DNA from: Pseudomonas tolaasii NCPPB 2192
GTDB taxonomy: Bacteria; Pseudomonadota; Gammaproteobacteria; Pseudomonadales; Pseudomonadaceae
Direction of reading: 5' to 3'
Length of the DNA stretch: 64,000 nucleotides
Assembly: GCF_002813445.1 (NCBI RefSeq)
Contig: NZ_PHHD01000001.1
Location: 4,898,001 to 4,962,000, forward strand
Both the position numbers and the translations under genes were made by a program. Every line of letters begins with the position of its first letter. The stretch's first letter is position 1. The notes under the pieces were generated by a model. That model had not been told where the DNA came from, searched no databases, and saw only the letters and a list, made by a program, of their open reading frames with translations. Of the stretch, positions 34,329-42,545 are shown in pieces.

Positions 34329-35435
34329 ATGTTCGAGCTCGATCATGACCTGGCGCAGGATATTGTCGATCGCACCATGGCCATCCTGCCCTACAACGTC
34401 AATGTCATGGACAGCCAGGGGCTGATCCTCGGCAGCGGCGAGCCTGAACGCATCAACACCCGTCACGAGGGTGCGCAACTGGTGCTGGCTAACGGGCGCG
34501 TGGTGGAAATCGACGGCCAGACCGCCAAGCACCTCAAGGGCGTGCAACCCGGCATCAACTTGCCGTTGATGCACGACCAGCGCCTGATCGGTGTGCTGGG
34601 CATCACCGGCGAGCCCGAATTGCTGCGCACTTACGCGCAATTGGTGCGCATGACCGCCGAAATGCTCGTCAGCCATCGCCACCAGCAAGTCGAGCAACAA
34701 TGGCGGCGCCAGCGCTGTGATGATTTGCTCGCGCTGCTGCTGGCCGAGAGCGGCGACTCACCGCGCCTGGTCGACGAAGCGCAGCAACTGGGGCTCAAAC
34801 CGCACCTGGCGCGCACGCCCTACCTGTTTGAACTGGGCGCCGGGCAGTCGGCGGAGGCTTTGAGCGCCTGGCTCTCCAGCCGCTATCCCGACAGCTGGTG
34901 TGTGAGTTCGGCGCAGTATTCCCTGCTGTGGTGCCGCCCGTCAGCGATGCAGGTCGATAACCCCAAGCTGCTGGAAAAACTCGCCGGCCTTGGCTGGAAC
35001 ATTCTGCGCGTGGCGGTTGGCGGGCAGGCGGATGGCCTGGCCGGGTTGCGGCGCTGTTATCGCCGGGTGGGCGACTTGCTGGCCTACGGCCGTGACATTC
35101 TGCCCGGCTCACGGCTGCTGACCCTGAACCGCTACCGCCTGCCCGTGATGCTCTGGCGCCATCGAAACGATGATGCTCTCGACGAATTGCTCAACCCGTT
35201 GCGCAAAGTACTGGCCAAAGACGGCAACGGCCAACTGCTCACCACCTTGCGCAGTTGGTGCGAACACGACGGTCAAAGCCAGGCGTGTGCCGACGCCCTG
35301 GGCATCCACCGCAACAGCTTGCGCTACCGCATGGAGCGCATCGCGGAGCTGAGCGGCGTCGACCCTTTAACCCTGGACGGCATGCTTGCGCTCTACCTCG
35401 GCGTGCAGCTGTTGCCCCAGGCTTTGTCGGAATGA
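34329..35435 (+). CDS. CdaR-like sugar-diacid regulator
   Basis: The 368-residue protein has the N-terminal sugar-diacid recognition domain (1-135; LAQDIVDRTMAILPYNVNVMD, GVQPGINLPLMHDQRLIGVLG) and a C-terminal PucR/CdaR helix-turn-helix (about 310-368; QACADALGIHRNSLRYRMERI). CdaR activates glucarate, galactarate and glycerate genes in E. coli. Here it is flanked by a divergent MFS transporter and a downstream glycerate kinase, which are its likely targets. Confidence 0.9.
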   Translation: MFELDHDLAQDIVDRTMAILPYNVNVMDSQGLILGSGEPERINTRHEGAQLVLANGRVVEIDGQTAKHLKGVQPGINLPLMHDQRLIGVLGITGEPELLRTYAQLVRMTAEMLVSHRHQQVEQQWRRQRCDDLLALLLAESGDSPRLVDEAQQLGLKPHLARTPYLFELGAGQSAEALSAWLSSRYPDSWCVSSAQYSLLWCRPSAMQVDNPKLLEKLAGLGWNILRVAVGGQADGLAGLRRCYRRVGDLLAYGRDILPGSRLLTLNRYRLPVMLWRHRNDDALDELLNPLRKVLAKDGNGQLLTTLRSWCEHDGQSQACADALGIHRNSLRYRMERIAELSGVDPLTLDGMLALYLGVQLLPQALSE

Positions 35436-35526
35436 ACAACAAACCTGATGCGCACTTGTGCATCGGACCGGCGTCATTGCCGAAGCCAACTGGCAGCATG
35501 GGCGTTATAAAAACCGGAGAAAGCCC

Positions 35527-36684
35527 ATGAAAATCATCATCGCCCCCGACTCGTTCAAGGACAGCCTGAGTGCCGAAGGCGTTGCCCGTGCCATCGCCGA
35601 AGGCCTGGCGCAGGTGTGGCCGGATGCACAGTTGATTCAGTGCCCTATGGCGGATGGGGGCGAAGGTACGGTGGATTCGGTGCTTGCCGCGTGCAACGGC
35701 GAGCTGCGCCGCCAAACCGTGCGTGGGCCGTTGGGCGGTACGGTTCAGGCGCGCTGGGGCTGGCTGGCCGACAGCCACACCGCGATCATTGAAATGGCTG
35801 AAGCCAGCGGCCTGCAATTGGTACCGCCGGGCCAGCGCGACGCCTGCTCCAGCAGCACGTTCGGCACCGGCGAGTTGATCCGCGCAGCGCTGGATCTAGG
35901 CGCTCGGCGCATCATCCTGGCGATCGGCGGCAGCGCCACCAACGATGGCGGGGCAGGGGCGATGCAAGCCCTCGGCGTGCAACTGTTCGACACGCAGGGT
36001 CAACCATTGCCACCGGGCGGTCTGGCCCTGTCGCGTCTTGCACGTGTCGACCTTGAGCAGCTCGATTCACGTTTGGCTCAGGTGCGGTTCGAAATCGCCG
36101 CCGACGTCAATAACCCGCTGTGCGGCCCCCATGGCGCCTCGGCGATTTTCGGCCCGCAAAAAGGCGCCAATCCCGAGCAGGTCCAACAGCTGGATGCGGC
36201 CCTCCGCCACTTCGCCGACCATTGCGCCCAGGTGCTACCCAAAGACGTACGCGACGAACCCGGCAGCGGTGCGGCCGGCGGCCTGGGCTTTGCGGCCAAG
36301 GCGTTTCTGGGCGCGCAGTTCCGCGCGGGCGTGGAGGTTGTGGCCGAGCTGGTTGGGCTGGACGCCGCCGTACGCGGCGCTGACCTGGTGATTACCGGTG
36401 AAGGCCGTTTCGACGCCCAGACCTTGCGCGGCAAAACCCCGTTCGGCGTGGCGCGCATCGCGCAGACACATAACGTGCCGGTCATCGTGATTGCCGGCAC
36501 ATTGGGTGACGGTTACGAGCAAATGTACGCCCACGGAGTGGACGCCGCTTTTGCGTTGCCATCCGGCCCGATGAGCCTGGAGCAGGCATGTAGCGAAGCA
36601 CCACGGTTGTTGCGTGAGCGTGCGGCAGATACTGCGCGGTTGTGGCGCTGCGCCTTGAGCGTCGCTGCGCAATTGCGTTACTGA
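35527..36684 (+). CDS. glycerate kinase (GarK/GlxK type)
   Basis: The product is 385 residues from MKIIIAPDSFKDSLSAEGVA (ATG at 35527 after CCGGAGAAAGCC). The family landmarks are CPMADGGEGTVDSVLAA, LAIGGSATNDGGAGAMQALG, FGPQKGA and VITGEGRFDAQTLRGKTP. It phosphorylates D-glycerate, most likely to 2-phosphoglycerate, at the end of hexarate or glyoxylate-derived carbon use. It follows the cdaR-like gene by 91 bases. Its 3-prime end overlaps the convergent hydrolase gene by seven bases. Confidence 0.92.
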   Translation: MKIIIAPDSFKDSLSAEGVARAIAEGLAQVWPDAQLIQCPMADGGEGTVDSVLAACNGELRRQTVRGPLGGTVQARWGWLADSHTAIIEMAEASGLQLVPPGQRDACSSSTFGTGELIRAALDLGARRIILAIGGSATNDGGAGAMQALGVQLFDTQGQPLPPGGLALSRLARVDLEQLDSRLAQVRFEIAADVNNPLCGPHGASAIFGPQKGANPEQVQQLDAALRHFADHCAQVLPKDVRDEPGSGAAGGLGFAAKAFLGAQFRAGVEVVAELVGLDAAVRGADLVITGEGRFDAQTLRGKTPFGVARIAQTHNVPVIVIAGTLGDGYEQMYAHGVDAAFALPSGPMSLEQACSEAPRLLRERAADTARLWRCALSVAAQLRY

Positions 36685-38282
36685 CTGTCGCTTGAGGCAG
36701 TGCACGTCGAAATTCGCTCAGGCTTTCGCCCGTACGCCAGGTAGTCAACTACCTTGTCGTTCATGCAACTGTTGTTGTCACTGGAAAAAGAAATTTCATG
36801 CCGATAAACGTCTTTGAACACTGCCAAATAGGTATTGGGCAGGCTCTGGAACGCGGCGATGGTACTGGCGGCAGGCGATCGATCGTCGTATTCGGCTTGA
36901 ATCATCAGAATACTGTCTACTTGCGCGAGGTTTCGTTGTGGTACTCCGGTCAATTGTTTAGCAGGCCACGCCGCGCAATGTCGGGCCGGGAAAAAACTGC
37001 CACCCACCGGATACTGCGTAGCGTATTGGTTTTCCTTTTCAATCCAGAATGCGTCACCTGACGATGCCGAGTCGTTGCATATCAGTGTACTGCGCACAGA
37101 CTGCTGGGCCGTGAGTTTCAAGGCGCCGGGGGCGATGTCATTCCAGGGCGCAGGATTGCGCACGATATGAAGGAGGTGAGTAAATGCCAGTTGTGCGGCC
37201 TTCTCAGTGTTGGCGTCCGGGCTGAACCGATAGGCCTTCGCTTTTGCCTGCAATTGGGCGTCGCTTAGGTCTGCAGAATTACGCGACCAGTCACTGAGCG
37301 CTTTGGCAGCCATCAGGTAATAGGCATAACTGAATTCGTCGGTAATTGAGCGCAGGGCCACCTTTACCTCCGGCAGCAGCCCCTGGAAGATCTCACGTAT
37401 CGACTCTGGATCATCAACCATTTTGTAAGCGTGCGGGTTGGCAGCCGTTACGTTTTCGACAAACCGAGCGAAGATTCGCTCCTTTTCCGGAGCCTGCGCC
37501 AACGAAGCATTCTGGAATGTAGAGGTCCAGTGCATGCCTGAGTCCAGCACCATGCGGCCGACACTCTCTGGAAATAACCCTGCGTACCAGGCGCCCAGCC
37601 ACGCGCCATAGGAATAACCGAGATAATTGACTTTTTCTTCCTTGAGATGAATGCGGACGAACTCCATGTCACGCGCAGCTTGCTCTGTGTTGATGTAAGG
37701 CGCCAACGGCTGGCTGGCGCAGCCTCGGGCCAACACGCCGACGTTGTGTTGTATCGCCTTGATGTTGGCAGGGCTGCGGTCTTCGGTGATGTCGTTTTGC
37801 GCAACAATCACCTCACTGGATTGGCACACCAATTGAGAGCTGGGCGTACTGCCCGCACCCCGTAGGGTTATGCCGATCACGTCATAGTGGTTGGCGAGAT
37901 GCCGATAGCCTTCGGTTCTTGTTTCTTCAGCATCAGGTGTCCAAACCCACGCAAGATAGACGGCGCCCCAACTGGCATCGTCGCCCGGCTCTCCATCGTT
38001 GGTAAAAATTGCGCCCTCACGCTTTTTCGGCTGCAGGGCTTCGATACGCGTGATATCGAGGTCAAGGGTGCCGCGTGCAGGATCGAAATGATCCAGCGGC
38101 ACGGTGACGATGCCGCACTGAATCCTGGCGGAAAACTCGAGTGGCAACTTCGGGATGGACCGTCCCTCGCAATCAGGCTTCCATTTAACGCCCAATCGAG
38201 ACTGTGGTTTCGTCGCACAGGCACCGACAGCCATAAAAAGCGCCACACACATACATCTTACAATCAACGTTTTTTTCATCAT
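36678..38282 (-). CDS. lipoprotein alpha/beta hydrolase, tripeptidyl-aminopeptidase-like
   Basis: The product is 534 residues from MMKKTLIVRCMCVALFMAVG (ATG at 38282, or 38279), with lipobox VGAC. The alpha/beta hydrolase core is visible: GIVTVPLDHFDP, DVIGITLRGAGSTPSS, nucleophile elbow YLGYSYGAWLG, and a TAP-like C-terminus SILMIQAEYDDRSPAAS with the Asp and later DVYRHEISF with the His. Such enzymes remove short peptides from N-termini or hydrolyse esters. Codon use is less GC-rich than in neighbours, so it may be acquired. The leader (38283-38527) is AT-rich and empty of genes. Confidence 0.83.
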   Translation of the reverse strand: MMKKTLIVRCMCVALFMAVGACATKPQSRLGVKWKPDCEGRSIPKLPLEFSARIQCGIVTVPLDHFDPARGTLDLDITRIEALQPKKREGAIFTNDGEPGDDASWGAVYLAWVWTPDAEETRTEGYRHLANHYDVIGITLRGAGSTPSSQLVCQSSEVIVAQNDITEDRSPANIKAIQHNVGVLARGCASQPLAPYINTEQAARDMEFVRIHLKEEKVNYLGYSYGAWLGAWYAGLFPESVGRMVLDSGMHWTSTFQNASLAQAPEKERIFARFVENVTAANPHAYKMVDDPESIREIFQGLLPEVKVALRSITDEFSYAYYLMAAKALSDWSRNSADLSDAQLQAKAKAYRFSPDANTEKAAQLAFTHLLHIVRNPAPWNDIAPGALKLTAQQSVRSTLICNDSASSGDAFWIEKENQYATQYPVGGSFFPARHCAAWPAKQLTGVPQRNLAQVDSILMIQAEYDDRSPAASTIAAFQSLPNTYLAVFKDVYRHEISFSSDNNSCMNDKVVDYLAYGRKPERISTCTASSDSQ

Positions 38283-38527
38283 TTGTACAGACAGGCTCTG
38301 GTTGTAACTGGAGGCTGTCGAGTATTGCAGTGACGGCTGATTGAGGCTGCAGGAGGGCGTGGATATGGTATGCAGCAACGTCCGAAAAACGCTGAAGTTT
38401 TTTTTCCAGGCCCTTTCGGGCCGGCAGTAGCAGGGAGGGCGGGGCGCAATCGCGGAGGTTTTGTCCCTGAAGTGACCATCTGTTTCATGAGATGAAACAC
38501 AATCCATCCACCTGAACCTCACACCGT

Positions 38528-38656
38528 CATCCAGCGCTCTACAACGAACCGGCCGTGCACACCTTCGAAGCCGAAGGCCGGTTGCGCGACTACGCCGTGC
38601 GTGATGGCCAATACGTCGACACCGTGAGCATGGCGCGCCTGCGCAAACCGGTTTAA
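38528..38656 (+). pseudogene. remnant of a GNAT acetyltransferase C-terminus
   Basis: The open frame ending at the TAA at 38654-38656 reads TFEAEGRLRDYAVRDGQYVD then TVSMARLRKPV, the typical tail of RimJ/RimL-like N-acetyltransferases. Nothing upstream encodes the acetyl-CoA-binding part, and there is no start codon, so it is a decayed 5-prime-truncated copy. Its stop overlaps that of the convergent racemase gene. Confidence 0.65.
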
Positions 38657-39345
38657 CCCTTGAGAGCAAACGCCACCGCAGCCTGCGCATGCAGCTCGGT
38701 GGTGTCCAAAAGCGGTAGTTCGCTGTGTTCCGGCTTGATCAGCAGGCCGATTTCCGTACACCCCAGAATGATCGCCTGCGCACCACGGGCCGCCAGGGAT
38801 TCGATCACCCGCTGATAGACCTTGCGTGACGTCTCGCTGATCACACCTACACACAATTCGTCATAGATGATCCGGTGCACGGCCTGGCGCTCTTCGGCGT
38901 CAGGCACCAGCACGGTCAAGCCCTGGGCGGTCAGGCGTGACGTCAAAAAATCCTGCTCCATGGTGAACGCGGTGCCCAGCAAACCTACGGTGAGCGTTCC
39001 GGCTTCCACGGCGGCCGCACCGGCGGCGTCGGCGATATGCAGGAAGGGAATCGACACCGCCGCCTCAATGCGCGGCGCTACCAAATGCATGGTGTTGGTA
39101 CACAGCACCACACACTCGGCGCCACCGGCTTGCAGGCGGCGCGCGGCGTCTTCGAGGATCAGCGCCGTATCATCCCAGCGCCCGGCATGCTGGGCCTGTT
39201 CCACCGGGCCGAAATCCACGCTGTACATCAGCAATTGCGCCGAGCGCAGCGGGCCAAGTTGATCGCGCACGCGCTGGTTGATGATGCGGTAATACTCGGC
39301 GCTGGACTCCCAGCTCATGCCGCCGATCAGGCCGATGGTGCGCAT
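38653..39345 (-). CDS. aspartate/glutamate racemase family protein
   Basis: The 230-residue protein shows MRTIGLIGGMSWESSAEYY, the first catalytic Cys in CVVLCTNTMHLVAP, and the second in AIILGCTEIGLLI, as in YgeA-type amino-acid racemases. Both catalytic Cys are kept, so activity is expected; the amino-acid substrate is unknown. It is a single gene whose stop overlaps the GNAT remnant. Confidence 0.9.
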   Translation of the reverse strand: MRTIGLIGGMSWESSAEYYRIINQRVRDQLGPLRSAQLLMYSVDFGPVEQAQHAGRWDDTALILEDAARRLQAGGAECVVLCTNTMHLVAPRIEAAVSIPFLHIADAAGAAAVEAGTLTVGLLGTAFTMEQDFLTSRLTAQGLTVLVPDAEERQAVHRIIYDELCVGVISETSRKVYQRVIESLAARGAQAIILGCTEIGLLIKPEHSELPLLDTTELHAQAAVAFALKG

Positions 39346-39534
39346 GCGATGCTCCGGACAAGGAATGTCGCCACACCTTACCCATCGGTGACAGATTCGT
39401 CAGAGGCAGTTACCCGCCAAATGACCGGTGCAGTTCCAGGCGCCCCCCAACGCACGGCACGAAATAGTGGGTGGTTCGACAAAGTTGGCTATACCTACCA
39501 CTCAGTGTTTCGATGACGATCGCCAGGGAGTTCA

Positions 39535-40206
39535 ATGATGAAAAGGCTCATGATCAGCACGCTGTGCGTTGCCTCACTCGCCATGGCCGGCTGTGCCGGC
39601 AAGGTGACTCAGCCGGACGAATACTCCGGTTTCCTGTCGGACTACAGCCAGCTCAGAGAGGCCAAGTCGCCTTCAGGCGCAGATGTCATGCGCTGGGTTG
39701 ACCCCGGTCTGAACCTTAACAACTACAAAGCGGTGTTCATCGAGCCGACCCAGTTTTACCCCAGGCCGCAGGCCACCACGAAGATTCCGGACAGCACGCT
39801 CAATGGCATCAACGCCTACTACAGCCAGGCGCTGCAGCGGGAACTGGCCAAATCGTTGCCGCTGGCCAATGCTCCAGGCCCTGGAGTGATAGTGGTGCGC
39901 GCGGCGATCACCGCCGTCAGCAGCAAGACCGAAAGCCTCAAACCGTATGAATACATTCCTGTTGCGCTGGTTGCCGCGGCGGTGAGTACCGGCACCGGTA
40001 TTCGTGATCAGGAAACCACACTGGGCACTGAAGCGCAGTTTCTCGACGGCGCCAGCGGCAAGGTGCTCGCCCAGGTGGTGCGCAAGGGCACCGGCAAACC
40101 CCTGTCGAATGACGCGCAGGTGATGAGGGCGGATGATGTGAAGGGTGTTATCGACGGCTGGGCGCAGGACTTGCACCAATCGTATATGAAGCTCAAAGGC
40201 AGGTAA
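39535..40206 (+). CDS. DUF3313 lipoprotein
   Basis: The product is 223 residues from the double ATG at 39535/39538, with signal MKRLMISTLCVASLAMAGC and lipobox MAGC. DUF3313 features follow: YSGFLSDYSQLRE, WVDPGLNLNNYKAVFIEP and a C-terminal amphipathic helix WAQDLHQSYMKL. The family is of unknown function and found in the outer membrane or periplasm. A perfect hairpin follows at 40214. Confidence 0.85.
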   Translation: MMKRLMISTLCVASLAMAGCAGKVTQPDEYSGFLSDYSQLREAKSPSGADVMRWVDPGLNLNNYKAVFIEPTQFYPRPQATTKIPDSTLNGINAYYSQALQRELAKSLPLANAPGPGVIVVRAAITAVSSKTESLKPYEYIPVALVAAAVSTGTGIRDQETTLGTEAQFLDGASGKVLAQVVRKGTGKPLSNDAQVMRADDVKGVIDGWAQDLHQSYMKLKGR

Positions 40207-40213
40207 GGCGCGC

Positions 40214-40239
40214 CACGGTGAGGGCCGACCCTCACCGTG
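40214..40239. terminator. perfect hairpin between convergent genes
   Basis: CACGGTGAGGG, loop CCGA, CCCTCACCGTG: 11 exact pairs, without a T-run. It probably shields the 3-prime ends of both mRNAs rather than terminating strongly. Confidence 0.55.
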
Positions 40240-40258
40240 ACTTACCGGGCACGTGGCG

Positions 40259-41659
40259 TTACTTGAGCGGAATCAATGGCGGCAATTTCCATTGACCATT
40301 CACCACCTCAGGCTTGGGCAGGTAAATACGCAGCACGGCATAAAACGGGCCGGGAGGCGCAGGCAGCCAATTGCTCTGTTCGGCTTTCGGCGGCTCGTGG
40401 TGCTGCAACGCCAGGGTCAGGCCGCCGTCGGCGTCCAGCTTGAGGTTGGGCAGCATGCGCGAATTGATCAGGTAGCGTTTCTTCAGGTTCGGCGCCAGCA
40501 ACTTGGTCTTGGCGTCGTACATGGTCAGCGACCAGAAGGCGTCTGCTGGCGGCAATTGGTCCTTGGCAAAGTGCACGGTGTAGCTGTGGCGCGCGCCGTT
40601 GGCCGGTTTGCCTTCGCTGTCGACAAAGTAGGTCAGGTAGATCGCCTCGTCGGTGGAGTTGCCGAAAATCCCCAGATCGGCCCCCGCGTAGCGGTACAGG
40701 TAATTGTTTTTCAGGCGGTCACGGCTGCCGAACAGATCGCCACTGGAGACCAGGTGGGTGTCGATCTTGTCTTTCTTGAACGCCGCAAATTCGGCGCGGG
40801 CGTCGGCGATACCGTCTTCCAGGGCCTTGCGTTGCTCAGCTGTCAGCTCTTTAACCTTGAACGGCGCCCCCGGCGCGATACCGATTTTGGCAAAGCGCGC
40901 GAGCACGTCCTTTTCGCTGTCCTGGGGCGCCGCGAAGCTCAGCATGAAGTTGAGGTAGCGGAACAGCTGCGGACCTTCGGTCATGGTGGCCATGGGCTTT
41001 GGCCACTCGATTTTCGGCACTTTGGCCGGCGCCGGTTGTTTTACGTAGCTGCTCAACGGCTGCACTTTGTAGCCGCTCTGGATCTGCTTGACCTTGCTCA
41101 GGTCCTTTTCGTCAAACAACTGCGTGCGGTACAGGGCGTAAGCGATGTTGCTTTCGCTGTAGACCACGCGGTCGATGTCCACCGGCTGCTGACCTTTCCA
41201 ATCGGGCCCGGCGATCATGTAGTGGCCGCCGTTGTTGCCGGTACTGCGTGTCCCCAGGTAGGCAATGTTTTGCGTGTAGAGGTCGATCAACTGCACCGAG
41301 TAGTAACGGTTGTCTTCGATCTTGGGCAGGGTCAGCACCAGAGGCTCTTTGCGCAGGTCCATCCACACGAACGAATAGGGCGTGTCAGCGTTCGGGGTGA
41401 CGAATGCGGTGTCTTTGGGGGTGAAGACTTGCGCCGTGTTACCGATGTGGTTGAACGGCGCCTTGAAGTTGGCGCCGCCCTTGTCAACGGCCTGGGTGTA
41501 GAGCGTCTTGTACATTGCCACCACCGGGTAGCCGTACAAATAGGCTTCCTTGGCAATGGCCCGGGCTTCGGCGGGGGTGGCCGTGAAGTCGGCCCAGGCG
41601 CCGGTACTCATGAGTATCGAGAGGCTCGCCAACAGCAGGCGCGTCGGTTTTCCAATCAT
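40259..41659 (-). CDS. periplasmic DUF1254/DUF1214 protein
   Basis: The 466-residue product has a signal peptide ending TGAWA. The DUF1254 part has AYLYGYPVVAMYKTLYTQA, VVTPNADTPYS-like FVTPNADTPYSFVWMDL and YYSVQLIDLYTQNIAYLGTR. The DUF1214 part has LTMYDAKTKLLAPN and a terminal YLPKPEVVNGQWKLPPL. The function is not established; family members occur near detoxification and transport genes. The ATG at 41659 follows AAGGACGCAACAAC. No operon partner is seen. Confidence 0.88.
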   Translation of the reverse strand: MIGKPTRLLLASLSILMSTGAWADFTATPAEARAIAKEAYLYGYPVVAMYKTLYTQAVDKGGANFKAPFNHIGNTAQVFTPKDTAFVTPNADTPYSFVWMDLRKEPLVLTLPKIEDNRYYSVQLIDLYTQNIAYLGTRSTGNNGGHYMIAGPDWKGQQPVDIDRVVYSESNIAYALYRTQLFDEKDLSKVKQIQSGYKVQPLSSYVKQPAPAKVPKIEWPKPMATMTEGPQLFRYLNFMLSFAAPQDSEKDVLARFAKIGIAPGAPFKVKELTAEQRKALEDGIADARAEFAAFKKDKIDTHLVSSGDLFGSRDRLKNNYLYRYAGADLGIFGNSTDEAIYLTYFVDSEGKPANGARHSYTVHFAKDQLPPADAFWSLTMYDAKTKLLAPNLKKRYLINSRMLPNLKLDADGGLTLALQHHEPPKAEQSNWLPAPPGPFYAVLRIYLPKPEVVNGQWKLPPLIPLK

Positions 41660-41901
41660 GTTGTTGCGTCCTTCCTGAGTTCGTTTAAACGGGCGGGGGA
41701 GTCAAAGCGCCGAGTTTCCTGTTTTATTGGCCGAACGTCACGTTAATCCCTGCAATAGGGGGCAAATCGTGAGCCTTGATGCGCGATGACTTTTCGGCGG
41801 GCACAGGTTGCAGCACCTGCATAGACTGAGGTGCAGTTAAGCCGATTTTTGCCGGTTTAACGAAGGAATTGCTCGAATCGTGCAGTTGCCCGCATGCCTT
41901 T

Positions 41902-42267
41902 TCAGGCGTCCGGCAACATCGATTTGACCTTGTCGCGCAGTTGGTCAATGGAGAAGGGTTTGCCAATGACCTGCATACCGGGTGGCACGTCGATGTTCTC
42001 GGCATAGCCGCTGGCAAAGAGGATAGGCAGGGCGGGGCGCAGTACACGCACTTTGGTCGCCAATTGCTTGCCATCCATGTCGGGCAGGCCGACGTCGGTC
42101 ATCATCAGGTCGATGGCCTGGCGGGTGTTTTCAACGACTTTGAGGGCTTCTTCAGCGTCCGCGGCTTCTACCACCGAGAACTCCAACTCTTCGAGTACAT
42201 CGACGATCAGCATGCGCACGATGGCATCGTCTTCGACTACAAGGATGGTGGAGGCGGTGGAGGGCAT
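41902..42267 (-). CDS. single-domain response regulator (orphan receiver)
   Basis: The product is 121 residues from MPSTASTILVVEDDAIVRM (ATG at 42267 with AGGA nine bases upstream). It is a bare receiver domain with the acidic pair VEDD, phospho-acceptor Asp in MMTDVGLPDMDG, and the Lys in VIGKPFS. There is no output domain or cognate kinase next to it. Its sequence resembles the C-terminal receiver of the hybrid kinase at 53231 (both have SDVGLP or TDVGLP, GYAE and PGMQ), so it may take phosphate from the same kind of kinase. Confidence 0.9.
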   Translation of the reverse strand: MPSTASTILVVEDDAIVRMLIVDVLEELEFSVVEAADAEEALKVVENTRQAIDLMMTDVGLPDMDGKQLATKVRVLRPALPILFASGYAENIDVPPGMQVIGKPFSIDQLRDKVKSMLPDA

Positions 42268-42545
42268 AGAAAACATTCCTGAAAAAAGGGGGAGGTGAAG
42301 CCTGGCGGGTAGAGATAACTCAATAATGAGTCTTGGAGGCGCCAGCAAGTTCCGAACAATTGCTGGCATTGTGACCTTTGGCGGGAAGAATGTCCCGAGG
42401 GACGAAGGATTTAAAGTGCAACCCTCGACAGGACTCATGAAATAGGTCGGGATGCCGACACGATCGGCGGACGCAACCTGAGCGTGTATTGCCACGCCAC
42501 ACTGTTGCATCGGCCGTCGTGCCACGGCGGGTGGAGAAGTGTGCG

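Noticed and set aside
40253..41746. 497-codon frame antisense to the DUF1254 gene
   Set aside because: Shadow of the opposite strand, low-complexity Gln/Val/His composition.
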